A DNA stretch of 59,198 bases, from assembly GCA_023408815.1 (NCBI GenBank), contig JAEYJO010000006.1, positions 1 through 59,198 of the forward strand. Reading direction: 5' to 3'. The stretch comes from Bacillota bacterium (GTDB lineage: Bacteria > Bacillota > Clostridia > Lachnospirales > Lachnospiraceae). Each line of letters opens with the position of its first letter. Position 1 is the stretch's first letter. A program made the position numbers and the translations under genes. Of this stretch, positions 8,531 to 16,540 are shown one piece after another. The notes beneath the pieces were generated by a model. The model was given only the letters and a program-made list of their open reading frames with translations, made no database searches and was not told the DNA's origin.

Positions 8531-9757
8531 ATGGAAGTGGTAAGAAATATTACACAGGATACAATATGGGTAGGCGGCGGTGATGTACGTCTGGCTCTGT
8601 TTGAAAATATGTTTCCGCTGGAAAACGGAGTGAGCTACAATTCTTTTCTTATATCGGATGAGAAAACGGCGCTGATTGATACGGTAGATGAATCGGTAGG
8701 AAGACAGTTTATTGAAAATATAAAGGCTGCATTGGACGGCCGGACGCTTAATTATCTTATCGTAAATCATATGGAACCCGACCATTGTGCTAATATAGAT
8801 GAAATTTGCCGCTTGTTTCCTGAGGCTCAGATTGTAGGCAATAAAAAAACATTTCAAATGATACAACAGTTTTATGATATAGATATAGAGGGACGTACAC
8901 TGGAAGTCAAGGATGGAGACAGCCTTACACTGGGTGTACATACTCTTCGTTTTATCTTTGCTCCGATGGTTCATTGGCCGGAAGTCATGTTTACCTATGA
9001 TGCTTATGACAAGATGCTTTTTTCGGCGGATGCCTTCGGCACCTTCGGCGGATATACAGGAAATTTATTCAGCGATGAAACCGATTATGAGGAAGTCTAT
9101 TTAAGTGAAGCGAGAAGATATTATACAAATATTGTCGGTAAGTACGGAGTGCAGGTACAGGCTGTGATGAAGAAAACGGCAGATTTGGACATTCAAATGA
9201 TCTGTCCGCTGCATGGCCCCGTACTGCGCGGAGCGCAGATGAGCAAGCTGCTGGATAAATATGCTGTCTGGAGTTCTTACCGGCCGGAGGAAAGAGGCGT
9301 ATTGCTGACGTACGCTTCCATGTATGGCAATACGGAAAATGCGGTAAGGTTGTTGGCAAATTTTCTTGCGGGGAACGGTGTTAAGAATATAAGGATTTAC
9401 GACGTGTCCAAGACACATTTCTCCACCATCGTAGCCGATGCGTTCCGTTTCAGCCATCTGGTGTTCGCATCGCCCACCTATAACCTGAAGCTTTACGGAG
9501 CTATGGAAAATGTGATTAAGGATTTGGCAGCTTTAAATCTGCAAAACAGAGATGTCAGCGTCCTGGGCAACGGTTCGTGGGCGCCGGCAGCAGGCAAAGC
9601 CATGGCAGGTATGCTGTCCGAAATGAAGGACATGCGACTTATCGGCGATGTCTTCGAAATAAAATCTGCACTTAAAAAAGAGCAGTATTCTGCGCTGGAG
9701 AATCTGGCAGAATTAATTTCATCCTCAGTTCTATGTGTGGATGGGGAGCCGGCGTAA
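8531..9757 (+). CDS. Flavodiiron protein (A-type flavoprotein, O2/NO reductase)
   Basis: The protein has 408 residues from ATG 8531 (AGAAGGAG upstream). The N-terminal metallo-beta-lactamase-like domain holds diiron ligands in HMEPDH and later His/Asp residues (SADAFGTFGG, CPLHGP); the C-terminal flavodoxin domain begins near residue 258 with the FMN loop TYASMYGNTENAV. Proteins of this class reduce oxygen to water or nitric oxide to nitrous oxide in anaerobes, taking electrons from rubredoxin or a related donor; which gas is preferred cannot be read here. It has no fused rubredoxin. Its place straight after the suf genes suggests joint expression, so that oxygen removal and cluster repair are coordinated. 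Confidence 0.92.
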   Translation: MEVVRNITQDTIWVGGGDVRLALFENMFPLENGVSYNSFLISDEKTALIDTVDESVGRQFIENIKAALDGRTLNYLIVNHMEPDHCANIDEICRLFPEAQIVGNKKTFQMIQQFYDIDIEGRTLEVKDGDSLTLGVHTLRFIFAPMVHWPEVMFTYDAYDKMLFSADAFGTFGGYTGNLFSDETDYEEVYLSEARRYYTNIVGKYGVQVQAVMKKTADLDIQMICPLHGPVLRGAQMSKLLDKYAVWSSYRPEERGVLLTYASMYGNTENAVRLLANFLAGNGVKNIRIYDVSKTHFSTIVADAFRFSHLVFASPTYNLKLYGAMENVIKDLAALNLQNRDVSVLGNGSWAPAAGKAMAGMLSEMKDMRLIGDVFEIKSALKKEQYSALENLAELISSSVLCVDGEPA

Positions 9758-9799
9758 GCCGGTAACATCTGCACCGCAATTAAATATATCATTTTAGTA

Positions 9800-9849
9800 T
9801 TGATATAAAAGATTTTTTTTGGTATAATGAAGTTAGTTATAACTAACTT
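9800..9849 (+). promoter_or_regulatory. sod promoter with perfect 20-bp palindrome at the start site
   Basis: A strong sigma-A promoter is visible: TTGATA at 9800-9805, 17-bp spacer, TATAAT at 9823-9828. Bases 9830-9849 form a perfect 20-bp palindrome (half-site AAGTTAGTTA) covering the expected start near 9835. A homodimeric repressor bound there would stop initiation. The sequence is not a standard PerR or Fur box by eye, and resembles the short palindromes used by MarR-type repressors. It differs from the repeat in front of the marR-suf operon. Confidence 0.7.
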
Positions 9850-9894
9850 TGGTATTATTAATTATTAATATGTAAATTATAAAGGAGGTAGCCT

Positions 9895-10515
9895 ATGTAT
9901 AAACAATACGAATTAACTTATGATTTTAATTCTTTGGAACCCTATATTGATACGCTGACCATGGAAACGCATTATTCCAAACACCATGCAGCATATACGA
10001 AAAATCTCAATGATGCTGTTGAAAAAGCAGGCATTGAAAACAAAAGCATAGAGACACTGCTTGCTTCTCTCGGGCAGATTGGAGATGATAAGCTGCGTAC
10101 TGCAATCCGCAATAATGGCGGCGGCTTTTATAACCACAATCTCTATTTTTCAACGATGAGCCCTAACGGGGGCGGAGAGCCTGAAGGTGATTTAGCGGGA
10201 GCGATAGCTGACAATTTTGAGAATTTCTCTCTATTCAAAGAAAAGCTGACGGCCCTTGCATTAGGCCAATTCGGTTCCGGATGGGCATGGCTGTCTGCAG
10301 GACCCAATGGTGAGCTGAAGCTTTCCGCCAGCCCTAATCAGGATAATCCGATAATCGAAGGCAGCAATTATATTCCTATTTTGGGAATTGATGTCTGGGA
10401 GCATGCTTATTATCTGAAATATAAGAATGTAAGGGCTGATTATGTAAAAGAGTATTTTAATGTTATTGATTGGAAGAGCGTAGCAGAATATTATAAACGT
10501 GCAAGAAATATCTAG
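9895..10515 (+). CDS. Superoxide dismutase, Fe/Mn type
   Basis: The 206-residue protein turns superoxide into oxygen and hydrogen peroxide. It has the conserved metal ligands of the Fe/Mn family: His in METHYSKHHAAYTKNL, His in GGGFYNHNLYF, and Asp/His in GIDVWEHAYYLKYKN, with the outer-sphere GSGWAWL. Whether iron or manganese is used cannot be settled by reading. AAAGGAGGTAGCCT precedes the ATG. The gene has its own promoter with a palindromic operator and is followed by a Dps-like gene, so the two form an oxidative-stress operon. Confidence 0.93.
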   Translation: MYKQYELTYDFNSLEPYIDTLTMETHYSKHHAAYTKNLNDAVEKAGIENKSIETLLASLGQIGDDKLRTAIRNNGGGFYNHNLYFSTMSPNGGGEPEGDLAGAIADNFENFSLFKEKLTALALGQFGSGWAWLSAGPNGELKLSASPNQDNPIIEGSNYIPILGIDVWEHAYYLKYKNVRADYVKEYFNVIDWKSVAEYYKRARNI

Positions 10516-10556
10516 AACAGTTTGTGTAAAACATTAAAACCTAAGGAGGTATGAAT

Positions 10557-10997
10557 ATGTCAAATATATTATATGAAAAAATGAATTTGTATCTGGCTAA
10601 TCAGGAAGTAAATTATATAAAACTTTTAAATCTACACTGGTATGTAAAAGGTCGTAGTTTTTTTACACTACATTCGAAGCTGGAAGAGCTTTATAATCAT
10701 ACAGCATCTGTGATAGACAGTGTTGCCGAACGACTGCTCGCCTTAGAACAAGCCCCTGTTGGAAACATGCAATCGGCACTGAAGATAGCGACGATCAAAG
10801 AGCGCAGCGATACTCCTATTTCATCGGATGAGACAGTCGGACTTTTAATTACAGATATCCGGTATTGGATCAACGATACACAGGAAATTGTAAAGCTGGC
10901 AGAGGAAGCCGGTGATGGTGTTACGGCAGACCAGTTTAATGATTATTTGGGTGAATACCAAAAGTTATTGTGGATGCTGGAATCCTATGTTTCATAA
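10557..10997 (+). CDS. dps: Dps-family ferritin-like protein
   Basis: The protein has 146 residues. I chose ATG 10557 because AAGGAGGT at 10543-10550 touches the earlier ATG at 10551 but is well spaced for 10557. Ferroxidase ligands typical of Dps are visible: His in LHWYVKG, His in FTLHSKLEELYN, and Asp and Glu in IDSVAERL. Dps proteins form 12-subunit shells that oxidise iron with peroxide and store it, protecting DNA. It lies 41 nt after the superoxide dismutase and uses the peroxide that enzyme makes. A strong terminator follows. Confidence 0.9.
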   Translation: MSNILYEKMNLYLANQEVNYIKLLNLHWYVKGRSFFTLHSKLEELYNHTASVIDSVAERLLALEQAPVGNMQSALKIATIKERSDTPISSDETVGLLITDIRYWINDTQEIVKLAEEAGDGVTADQFNDYLGEYQKLLWMLESYVS

Positions 10998-11012
10998 GTA
11001 AATAAGTGCAAG

Positions 11013-11050
11013 CCTAATGCCCCGGTATATATCGGGGCATTAGGTTTCTA
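11013..11050 (+). terminator. Rho-independent terminator after dps
   Basis: An 11-bp perfect stem (CCTAATGCCCC with GGGGCATTAGG, 11013-11044) is followed by a T-rich tract. It ends the sod-dps operon. Confidence 0.85.
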
Positions 11051-11095
11051 TTATTTTATTTGGACTTTATTTTTAGAAAAAGTTCATATTTTTTA

Positions 11096-11124
11096 TTGCC
11101 TTATTTTGTGTAATGTGCTACAAT
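11096..11124 (+). promoter_or_regulatory. Promoter of the ACT regulator-hom operon
   Basis: TTGCCT at 11096-11101 and TACAAT at 11119-11124 are separated by 17 bp, placing the transcript start near 11131 and giving a leader of roughly 97 nt. Confidence 0.6.
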
Positions 11125-11130
11125 ATCCTT

Positions 11131-11227
11131 CGTCGACACACAAGTGTCCGCGATAGAAGAACACTTAAATACAAGTGTTTATGGGGGACGGACATGAGAT
11201 TGGAAACGAAGGATGAAAGGTGTTTGT
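11131..11227 (+). promoter_or_regulatory. Structured 5' leader of the ACT regulator-hom operon
   Basis: The leader contains a hairpin GACAC/GTGTC (11135-11148), a hairpin AACACTT/AAGTGTT (11160-11179), and a possible longer pairing of TGTCCG (11145-11150) with CGGACA (11189-11194) that excludes the first hairpin. AAGTGT occurs three times (11142, 11173, and inverted at 11161). It matches no riboswitch class I know, and no T-box motif is present. It could be a regulatory RNA or a cluster of protein half-sites. Confidence 0.4.
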
Positions 11228-11671
11228 ATGGATACAGCAAATGGGTATTTTGTTGTTAAAAAGAAAGCAATCCCGGAAGTGCTTCTGAAAGTGGTAGAAG
11301 CAAAACGCCTTTTGGAGACCGGAAAGGCACAGAGCGTGCATGAAGCCACCGAGCAGGTAGGTATCAGCAGGAGTTCATTCTATAAATATAAGGACGATAT
11401 CTTTCAGTTCCACGACAATGCGCAGGGAACGACGATCACGCTTACGTTTCAGATGGATGATGAACCGGGGCTGTTATCGGATGTGTTGAAAGTGATCGCG
11501 GATTTCAAGGCGAATATCCTTACGATTCATCAAAGTATTCCCATCAATGGGGTGGCGTCCTTAAGCATCAGCGTACAAGTGCTTCCGGCGACTGGGGATG
11601 TATCGGAGATGCTGGAGTCGCTTGAGAAAAAGCAAGGAGTCCATTACGTGAAAGTATTGGCGAAAGAATAA
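11228..11671 (+). CDS. ACT domain-containing regulator, PheB/UPF0735-like
   Basis: The protein has 147 residues, starting at ATG 11228 (GAAAGG upstream; the in-frame ATG at 11213 is possible but poorly spaced). Residues about 15-60 form a helix-turn-helix-like region (SVHEATEQVGISRSSFYKYKD) and residues about 72-145 an ACT domain (FQMDDEPGLLSDVLKVIADF), a fold that binds amino acids. This matches the UPF0735 family, which includes Bacillus PheB. It is followed after 34 nt by homoserine dehydrogenase, so it likely senses an aspartate-family amino acid such as threonine and adjusts expression or activity of the pathway. That role is inferred from context. Confidence 0.85.
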   Translation: MDTANGYFVVKKKAIPEVLLKVVEAKRLLETGKAQSVHEATEQVGISRSSFYKYKDDIFQFHDNAQGTTITLTFQMDDEPGLLSDVLKVIADFKANILTIHQSIPINGVASLSISVQVLPATGDVSEMLESLEKKQGVHYVKVLAKE

Positions 11672-11705
11672 AAGTCCGAAGACAGGACAGAGCGGAGGAA
11701 ATTGT

Positions 11706-12911
11706 ATGATAAATGTAGCAGTTTTAGGATATGGCACGGTAGGCAGTGGGGTTGTAGAGGTAATTGGTAAAAATAAAGGGGAAATAAGCAAGAAAGCGGG
11801 AGAAGAGCTGAACATCAAATATATTCTCGACCTTAGAGATTTTCCCGGAGACCCTTATGAAGATAAAGTTGTACACGATGTAGATATTATTTTGAATGAT
11901 CCGGAAGTTAACATTATTTGCGAGACGATGGGAGGCATAGAGCCCGCATATACTTTTTCCAAAAGGGCGCTTACGAGCGGTAAGAGCGTATGTACCTCCA
12001 ACAAGGAGCTGGTGGCGAACCACGGGCCGGAATTGATTCGTCTGGCGAAAGAAAACAACTGCAATTATTTGTTCGAAGCCAGCGTCGGCGGCGGTATTCC
12101 GATTATCCGCCCGATGAATTATTCCCTTACGGCGGAGAAGATCGATGCCATTACCGGTATTTTAAACGGTACGACGAACTATATTCTCTCTAAGATGGCG
12201 GCAGAAGGAGCTGATTTCGAAGACGTATTAAAAGAGGCGCAGGAAAAAGGCTATGCAGAGCGTAATCCCGAGGCGGATGTAGAAGGCTATGACGCATGCC
12301 GCAAGATTGCAATTTTATCTTCCTTAATGACTGGAAAAAATGTTAGATATGAAGATATATATACGGAGGGCATTACGAAAATAACAGCTACGGATTTCGT
12401 ATACGCCAGAGCCATGGGACGTTCTATTAAGCTGTTGGCCCTCAGCAGGGAAAACAGCGGTGATTTTTATGCGATGGTGGCACCCTTTATGATTCCGGTA
12501 AGCCATCCCCTCTATAGTGTAAATGATGTGTTCAATGCGGTGTTCGTTCATGGCAATATGCTCGGGGATTCTATGTATTACGGACGCGGTGCAGGCAAGC
12601 TTCCTACGGCGAGTGCGGTGGTATCCGACGTGGTGGACTGTGCACGGCATGAGGGCAAGACCATTATGTGCTTCTGGGATACGGAAAATGTGAAACTTAT
12701 GGATGTAGCGCAGGTGAAACACAAATTCTTCGTCCGCACAAAAGCGGAACTCGAAAAAAAGGCTTTGGAAATATTCGGTTCTGTGGAGGTAATAAAGGCG
12801 GATGTGGCAGGAGAGTTTGCCTTCGTTACGGATGAAATGACGGAGAAGGATTTTGCGGGGAAAGCGGAGAATTTAGGATGTGTGTTTAACAGAATCCGCA
12901 TAGAAAGCTAA
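11706..12911 (+). CDS. hom: Homoserine dehydrogenase
   Basis: The 401-residue enzyme reduces aspartate semialdehyde to homoserine with NAD(P)H, the branch step towards threonine and methionine. It has the N-terminal nucleotide-binding loop GYGTVGSGV, the substrate region EASVGGGIPIIRPM and NGTTNYILSKM, the Glu in EAQEKGYAERNPEADVEG, and a C-terminal part of about 60 residues with the size and pattern of a regulatory ACT domain. AGCGGAGGAAATT precedes the ATG. It lies downstream of the ACT regulator and upstream of the ApgM-like gene. Confidence 0.93.
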   Translation: MINVAVLGYGTVGSGVVEVIGKNKGEISKKAGEELNIKYILDLRDFPGDPYEDKVVHDVDIILNDPEVNIICETMGGIEPAYTFSKRALTSGKSVCTSNKELVANHGPELIRLAKENNCNYLFEASVGGGIPIIRPMNYSLTAEKIDAITGILNGTTNYILSKMAAEGADFEDVLKEAQEKGYAERNPEADVEGYDACRKIAILSSLMTGKNVRYEDIYTEGITKITATDFVYARAMGRSIKLLALSRENSGDFYAMVAPFMIPVSHPLYSVNDVFNAVFVHGNMLGDSMYYGRGAGKLPTASAVVSDVVDCARHEGKTIMCFWDTENVKLMDVAQVKHKFFVRTKAELEKKALEIFGSVEVIKADVAGEFAFVTDEMTEKDFAGKAENLGCVFNRIRIES

Positions 12912-12958
12912 TAAGCACAGCGCTAGCAGGAATACGTAAAAGAAGAGAGGATTTAAAA

Positions 12959-14161
12959 ATGAAATATATTATCGTGCTGGGAGACGGTATGGCGGATGAG
13001 CCGATAGAGTCTTTGGGAAACAGGACTCCGTTGGCTTATGCGCACACGCCTGTTATGGACAGGCTCAGTAAGAAATCGGAAATTGGAATGGTACATACGA
13101 TACCGGAGGGAATGAGCCCCGGTTCGGATACGGCGAACCTATCGGTACTTGGCTATGATCCGAAGATTTATTATTCGGGCAGGTCGCCGTTAGAAGCTTT
13201 AAGCATCGGCGTTCCTATGAAGGATACGGACATCGCTCTCAGATGCAATATCGTGACCATATCGGAAGAGGACATTCCCTTTGAAGAAAGAACGATTATT
13301 GACCATAGCTCCGGAGAAATCAGTACGGAGGATTGTGCAGTCTTGTTGGAAGCCGTGAGGAAGGAACTGGAGACTGACTTATATAAATTCTATGTAGGAA
13401 CGAGCTACAGACATTGCCTGATTTGGGATGGAGGAGAAGTGGTGGAGCTGACGCCACCCCACGATGTGCTCACCCAGGTTATCGGTAAGTATCTTCCGGG
13501 GGATGCGGTTCTGCGTGGAATGATGGAGAAGAGCTATCATATTCTGGTAAATCATCCCATTAATATGGAAAGAAAAAAGAAGGGATTAAATCCTGCTAAT
13601 TGCTGCTGGTTCTGGGGTGCGGGAACGAAGCCTTTGCTCGCTTCCTTCGAGGAGAAGACAGGAAAAAAAGGAATGATGGTATCTGCAGTGGATCTGCTCA
13701 AGGGAATTGCAGTGGGTGCAGGAATGGGAGTCAGCATTGTGGAAGGAGCCAACGGCGGCTTACATACGAATTACGAGGGAAAGACACAGGCGGCGCTGAA
13801 GGCTGTTCTTGAAGACGGTTATGATTTCGTATATATCCACATTGAAGCACCTGACGAAATGGGGCATCAGGGAAGTACAGAACGTAAGGTGGCGGCGATT
13901 GAATATCTGGATGAGAGAGTACTTAAGCCTCTGACGCATAAACTGGACGAGGAAGGAACCGAATACCGCCTTATGGTGTTGCCGGATCATCCCACTCCGG
14001 TCCGCTTAAGGACTCATACATCGGACAGTGTGCCTTATCTGCTCTATGACAGCGGGCGTCCCCTCAGTTCGAACTGGAATTATAACGAAGCGGAAGCGAA
14101 GGCCGGCGGTATATATATTGCGAAAGGGCACGAATTGATAAATCATCTTTTCGAGCGATAG
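12959..14161 (+). CDS. ApgM-type phosphoglycerate mutase homologue, presumed homoserine kinase
   Basis: The 400-residue protein belongs to the alkaline-phosphatase superfamily, cofactor-independent phosphoglycerate mutase (archaeal type). The metal site is visible: GDGMAD at the N terminus, the nucleophile Ser in MSPGSDTANLSVLGYDP, and later Asp/His in HIEAPDEMGHQG and LPDHPTP. Members of this subfamily beside threonine genes have been proposed to act as homoserine kinase, replacing ThrB. The neighbours hom and lysC, and the absence of thrB here, support that role over glycolysis, but substrate cannot be read from sequence. It begins 47 nt after hom and is followed by a terminator-like hairpin. 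Confidence 0.85.
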   Translation: MKYIIVLGDGMADEPIESLGNRTPLAYAHTPVMDRLSKKSEIGMVHTIPEGMSPGSDTANLSVLGYDPKIYYSGRSPLEALSIGVPMKDTDIALRCNIVTISEEDIPFEERTIIDHSSGEISTEDCAVLLEAVRKELETDLYKFYVGTSYRHCLIWDGGEVVELTPPHDVLTQVIGKYLPGDAVLRGMMEKSYHILVNHPINMERKKKGLNPANCCWFWGAGTKPLLASFEEKTGKKGMMVSAVDLLKGIAVGAGMGVSIVEGANGGLHTNYEGKTQAALKAVLEDGYDFVYIHIEAPDEMGHQGSTERKVAAIEYLDERVLKPLTHKLDEEGTEYRLMVLPDHPTPVRLRTHTSDSVPYLLYDSGRPLSSNWNYNEAEAKAGGIYIAKGHELINHLFER

Positions 14162-14176
14162 TAAGAATATATTATA

Positions 14177-14321
14177 GTTACTATTCAGCCATCAACACCG
14201 CGAGGTGTTTTTTGTGAGCGAAGGTCACAGAAAACCCGAGGCATACATGCGCGAAATTATGCTGGAAGCATTATTTCTGCGCATAAAATGTTTCTATGAA
14301 GCAGTAAGGCTGAATAGTAAC
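14177..14321. repeat. 145-bp element with 14-bp terminal inverted repeats
   Basis: GTTACTATTCAGCC (14177-14190) is repeated exactly in inverse at 14308-14321. Inside are a hairpin AACACC/GGTGTT followed by six T's (14194-14213), a hairpin TGTGA/TCACA (14214-14230), and a longer mismatched stem at 14247-14284. The element fills most of the gap between the ApgM-like gene and aspartate kinase. It looks like a small dispersed repeat (MITE-like) or a structured RNA; no ORF of note lies inside. Confidence 0.55.
14194..14213 (+). terminator. Terminator after the ApgM-type gene
   Basis: AACACC and GGTGTT pair around a 4-nt loop, followed by T's. It lies inside the 145-bp inverted-repeat element, so that element may have brought a terminator between hom-apgM and lysC. 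Confidence 0.6.
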
Positions 14322-14356
14322 ATATAATAAGTATGAAACGAGGAGAAGAAAGAAAT

Positions 14357-15676
14357 ATGAAGAAGGTAGTGAAGTTTGGTGGAAGCTCTTTGGCCAGCGC
14401 AGAGCAGTTTATGAAGGTAGGGGATATCATCCGTTCCGACGCAGAGCGGAAATTTGTGGTGCCGTCCGCACCCGGCAAACGCAATTCCAAAGACACCAAA
14501 GTAACGGATATGCTCTATGCCTGCTACGCGGCTGCGGAGGCGGGAGAGGATTTCAAGGCTCAGCTTAAAGCGATAAAGGCGCGCTATGAGGAAATTATTG
14601 AAGGACTGGGACTGGCTTTGTCTTTGGAGGAGGAGTTCAAGATAATCGAAAAGCAGTTCAAGGAAAAAGCGGGCGATAACTATGCGGCTTCCAGAGGTGA
14701 ATACTTGAACGGTATCATCATGGCAGCTTATCTTGGCTATGAATTCGTGGATGCGGCAACGGTAATTTTCTTTAGTGAAAACGGCGAATTTGACGGAGAA
14801 AAAACTAAAAAGATTTTATCAGAACGCTTAAAGAAAACGGAAAGAGCTGTTATTCCGGGATTTTATGGGGCATATGAGGACGGACGGGTAAAGACGTTTT
14901 CAAGAGGCGGCTCCGATATTACGGGCTCTATCGTAGCGGGAGCGATAAAAGCGGATGTATATGAGAACTGGACGGATGTATCGGGATTCCTCGTAGCGGA
15001 CCCAAGAATTATCGATGCGCCTCCCGGAATCGATACGATTACTTATAGGGAGCTGCGAGAGCTTTCTTATATGGGAGCTACCGTTCTTCATGAAGATGCT
15101 ATTTTTCCGGTAAGAAAGGAAGGTATTCCAATCAATATCCGTAATACGAATTCACCGCTCGATGAAGGAACCTGGATTGTGGAAAGCACTTGCCAGAAAG
15201 CGAAATACGTAATTACAGGTATTGCAGGAAAGAAAGGCTTCTGTGCAGTTAACATTGAGAAGGATATGATGAACTCGCAAATTGGCTTCGGAAGGAAAGT
15301 TTTGCAGGCTTTCGAGGATAATGGGATTTCTTTTGAACATGTTCCTTCGGGAATCGATACGATGACGGTATTCGTCCATCAGGATGAGTTCATGGATAAA
15401 GAGCAGAAGGTGGTATCGGCGCTTCATAGGCTGGCAGATCCGGATATGGTTGATATCGAATCGGATTTGGCCTTGATTGCGGTAGTTGGTCGGGGAATGA
15501 AATCAATGAGAGGAACTGCGGGCAGGATATTCTCTGCACTTGCACATGCGAATGTGAATGTCAGAATGATCGATCAGGGGTCCAGCGAGCTGAATATTAT
15601 TATCGGAGTTTCAGATGAGGATTTTGATAACGCGATACGGGCTATATATAATATTTTTGTAGAAGTGCAGCTGTAA
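14357..15676 (+). CDS. lysC: Aspartate kinase
   Basis: The 439-residue enzyme phosphorylates aspartate, the first step to lysine, threonine and methionine. The kinase domain begins with VVKFGGSSLASAEQF, continues with SRGEYLNGII and the nucleotide region FSRGGSDITGSIVAGAI; two C-terminal ACT domains follow (about 300-439, including FGRKVLQAFEDNGISFEHVPSG and SALAHANVNVRMIDQGSSELN), the site of feedback control. I chose ATG 14357 (GAGGAGAAG upstream) rather than 14333. The VPSAPGKR region differs from the usual VVSAM-type loop, as in the clostridial single-chain form. It is separated from hom by a repeat element but belongs to the same pathway. Confidence 0.92.
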   Translation: MKKVVKFGGSSLASAEQFMKVGDIIRSDAERKFVVPSAPGKRNSKDTKVTDMLYACYAAAEAGEDFKAQLKAIKARYEEIIEGLGLALSLEEEFKIIEKQFKEKAGDNYAASRGEYLNGIIMAAYLGYEFVDAATVIFFSENGEFDGEKTKKILSERLKKTERAVIPGFYGAYEDGRVKTFSRGGSDITGSIVAGAIKADVYENWTDVSGFLVADPRIIDAPPGIDTITYRELRELSYMGATVLHEDAIFPVRKEGIPINIRNTNSPLDEGTWIVESTCQKAKYVITGIAGKKGFCAVNIEKDMMNSQIGFGRKVLQAFEDNGISFEHVPSGIDTMTVFVHQDEFMDKEQKVVSALHRLADPDMVDIESDLALIAVVGRGMKSMRGTAGRIFSALAHANVNVRMIDQGSSELNIIIGVSDEDFDNAIRAIYNIFVEVQL

Positions 15677-15691
15677 AGAAGATATCATAAA

Positions 15692-15740
15692 GAGTGTCCG
15701 GAGAAAGCAGATTTTGTGGTCTGCTTTCCCCGGACACTTT
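15692..15740. terminator. Bidirectional terminator between lysC and the minus-strand gene
   Basis: A long, nearly perfect stem (AGTGTCCGG…GAAAGCAG with CTGCTTTC…CCGGACACT) lies between convergent genes, flanked by A's on the left and T's on the right, so it can serve both strands. Confidence 0.8.
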
Positions 15741-15778
15741 GTTGTGTAATAGGAAAATGCTCCTGTTTTTTCTGATAA

Positions 15779-16540
15779 TTATTCTTCCATTAAGTATTGT
15801 AAAAAGAGGTGGGAGTTTTCTTTTTTCTCGGAGGAGTAGACGAAGCCCAGGACAGGGGGAATTTCGTCGGTAACGTAGCATTGATACCCGGCCAGCCTGG
15901 GGGAATCCTTAAGATAGATACCTACAGGTATCGGGTCTGCCATGGCGGAGGGATCCGAGTGGTCAATGGATTCATCGGTGACTACAGGCATTCCGTCTTC
16001 GTCATAGACGAGTTCATCGTCGGAGTCCAGGGTAGCGGCGTCGATATAGAAGAAATAGGGCTCATATTTTTCGTATTCTTCGGCGGTCAGTTCTTCGCGC
16101 AGGTCGACGAACATCATTCCCTCTGCGAAGTTTGTGAAGGGGGCAGTGTCGCTGATGAGAACATCAAGGCCGTCAGTCTGGGACATGGCTGTTATTTTTT
16201 GGGAGACGGCGAGGTCCATCTGGGACATAGAGTCGTAGGATAGAGTGGAAGCGGTATCGATGTAGCAGTCGTACGTATTTAAATCGATATTCGCATACCC
16301 GGCGAATTCTGTTTCAAGCATTTCCTGGCTGTCGCTGCCGAAGGAGTTGAGAAGAATGGCGGAAAAGGCATGGTCTTTGGCAGTTACGGCATCATGGATA
16401 AAGACACCCCCGACAATGACTACGACAAGGGTTACAATTGTGTGAACCTTGTAATAATCCCAGAAATAACTGAGCTTTTCTTTAAAGGTCATATCTTTCA
16501 GTTTCTTTTGCTGATCCCGGATTTCTTCATGTATGGACAT
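15779..16540 (-). CDS. Membrane-anchored protein of unknown function
   Basis: The protein has 253 residues from ATG 16540 (GCGAGGAG upstream). I do not recognise the family. A charged cytoplasmic N terminus with heptad-like spacing (about 1-30) leads to one membrane segment (about 35-55, HTIVTLVVVIVGGVFIHDAV). The remaining 200 residues are acidic and outside the membrane, with no cysteines paired in an obvious way. It is a single gene on the minus strand between lysC and the divergent 16828 gene. Proteins of this shape are common orphan envelope proteins in Lachnospiraceae. Confidence 0.7.
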   Translation of the reverse strand: MSIHEEIRDQQKKLKDMTFKEKLSYFWDYYKVHTIVTLVVVIVGGVFIHDAVTAKDHAFSAILLNSFGSDSQEMLETEFAGYANIDLNTYDCYIDTASTLSYDSMSQMDLAVSQKITAMSQTDGLDVLISDTAPFTNFAEGMMFVDLREELTAEEYEKYEPYFFYIDAATLDSDDELVYDEDGMPVVTDESIDHSDPSAMADPIPVGIYLKDSPRLAGYQCYVTDEIPPVLGFVYSSEKKENSHLFLQYLMEE

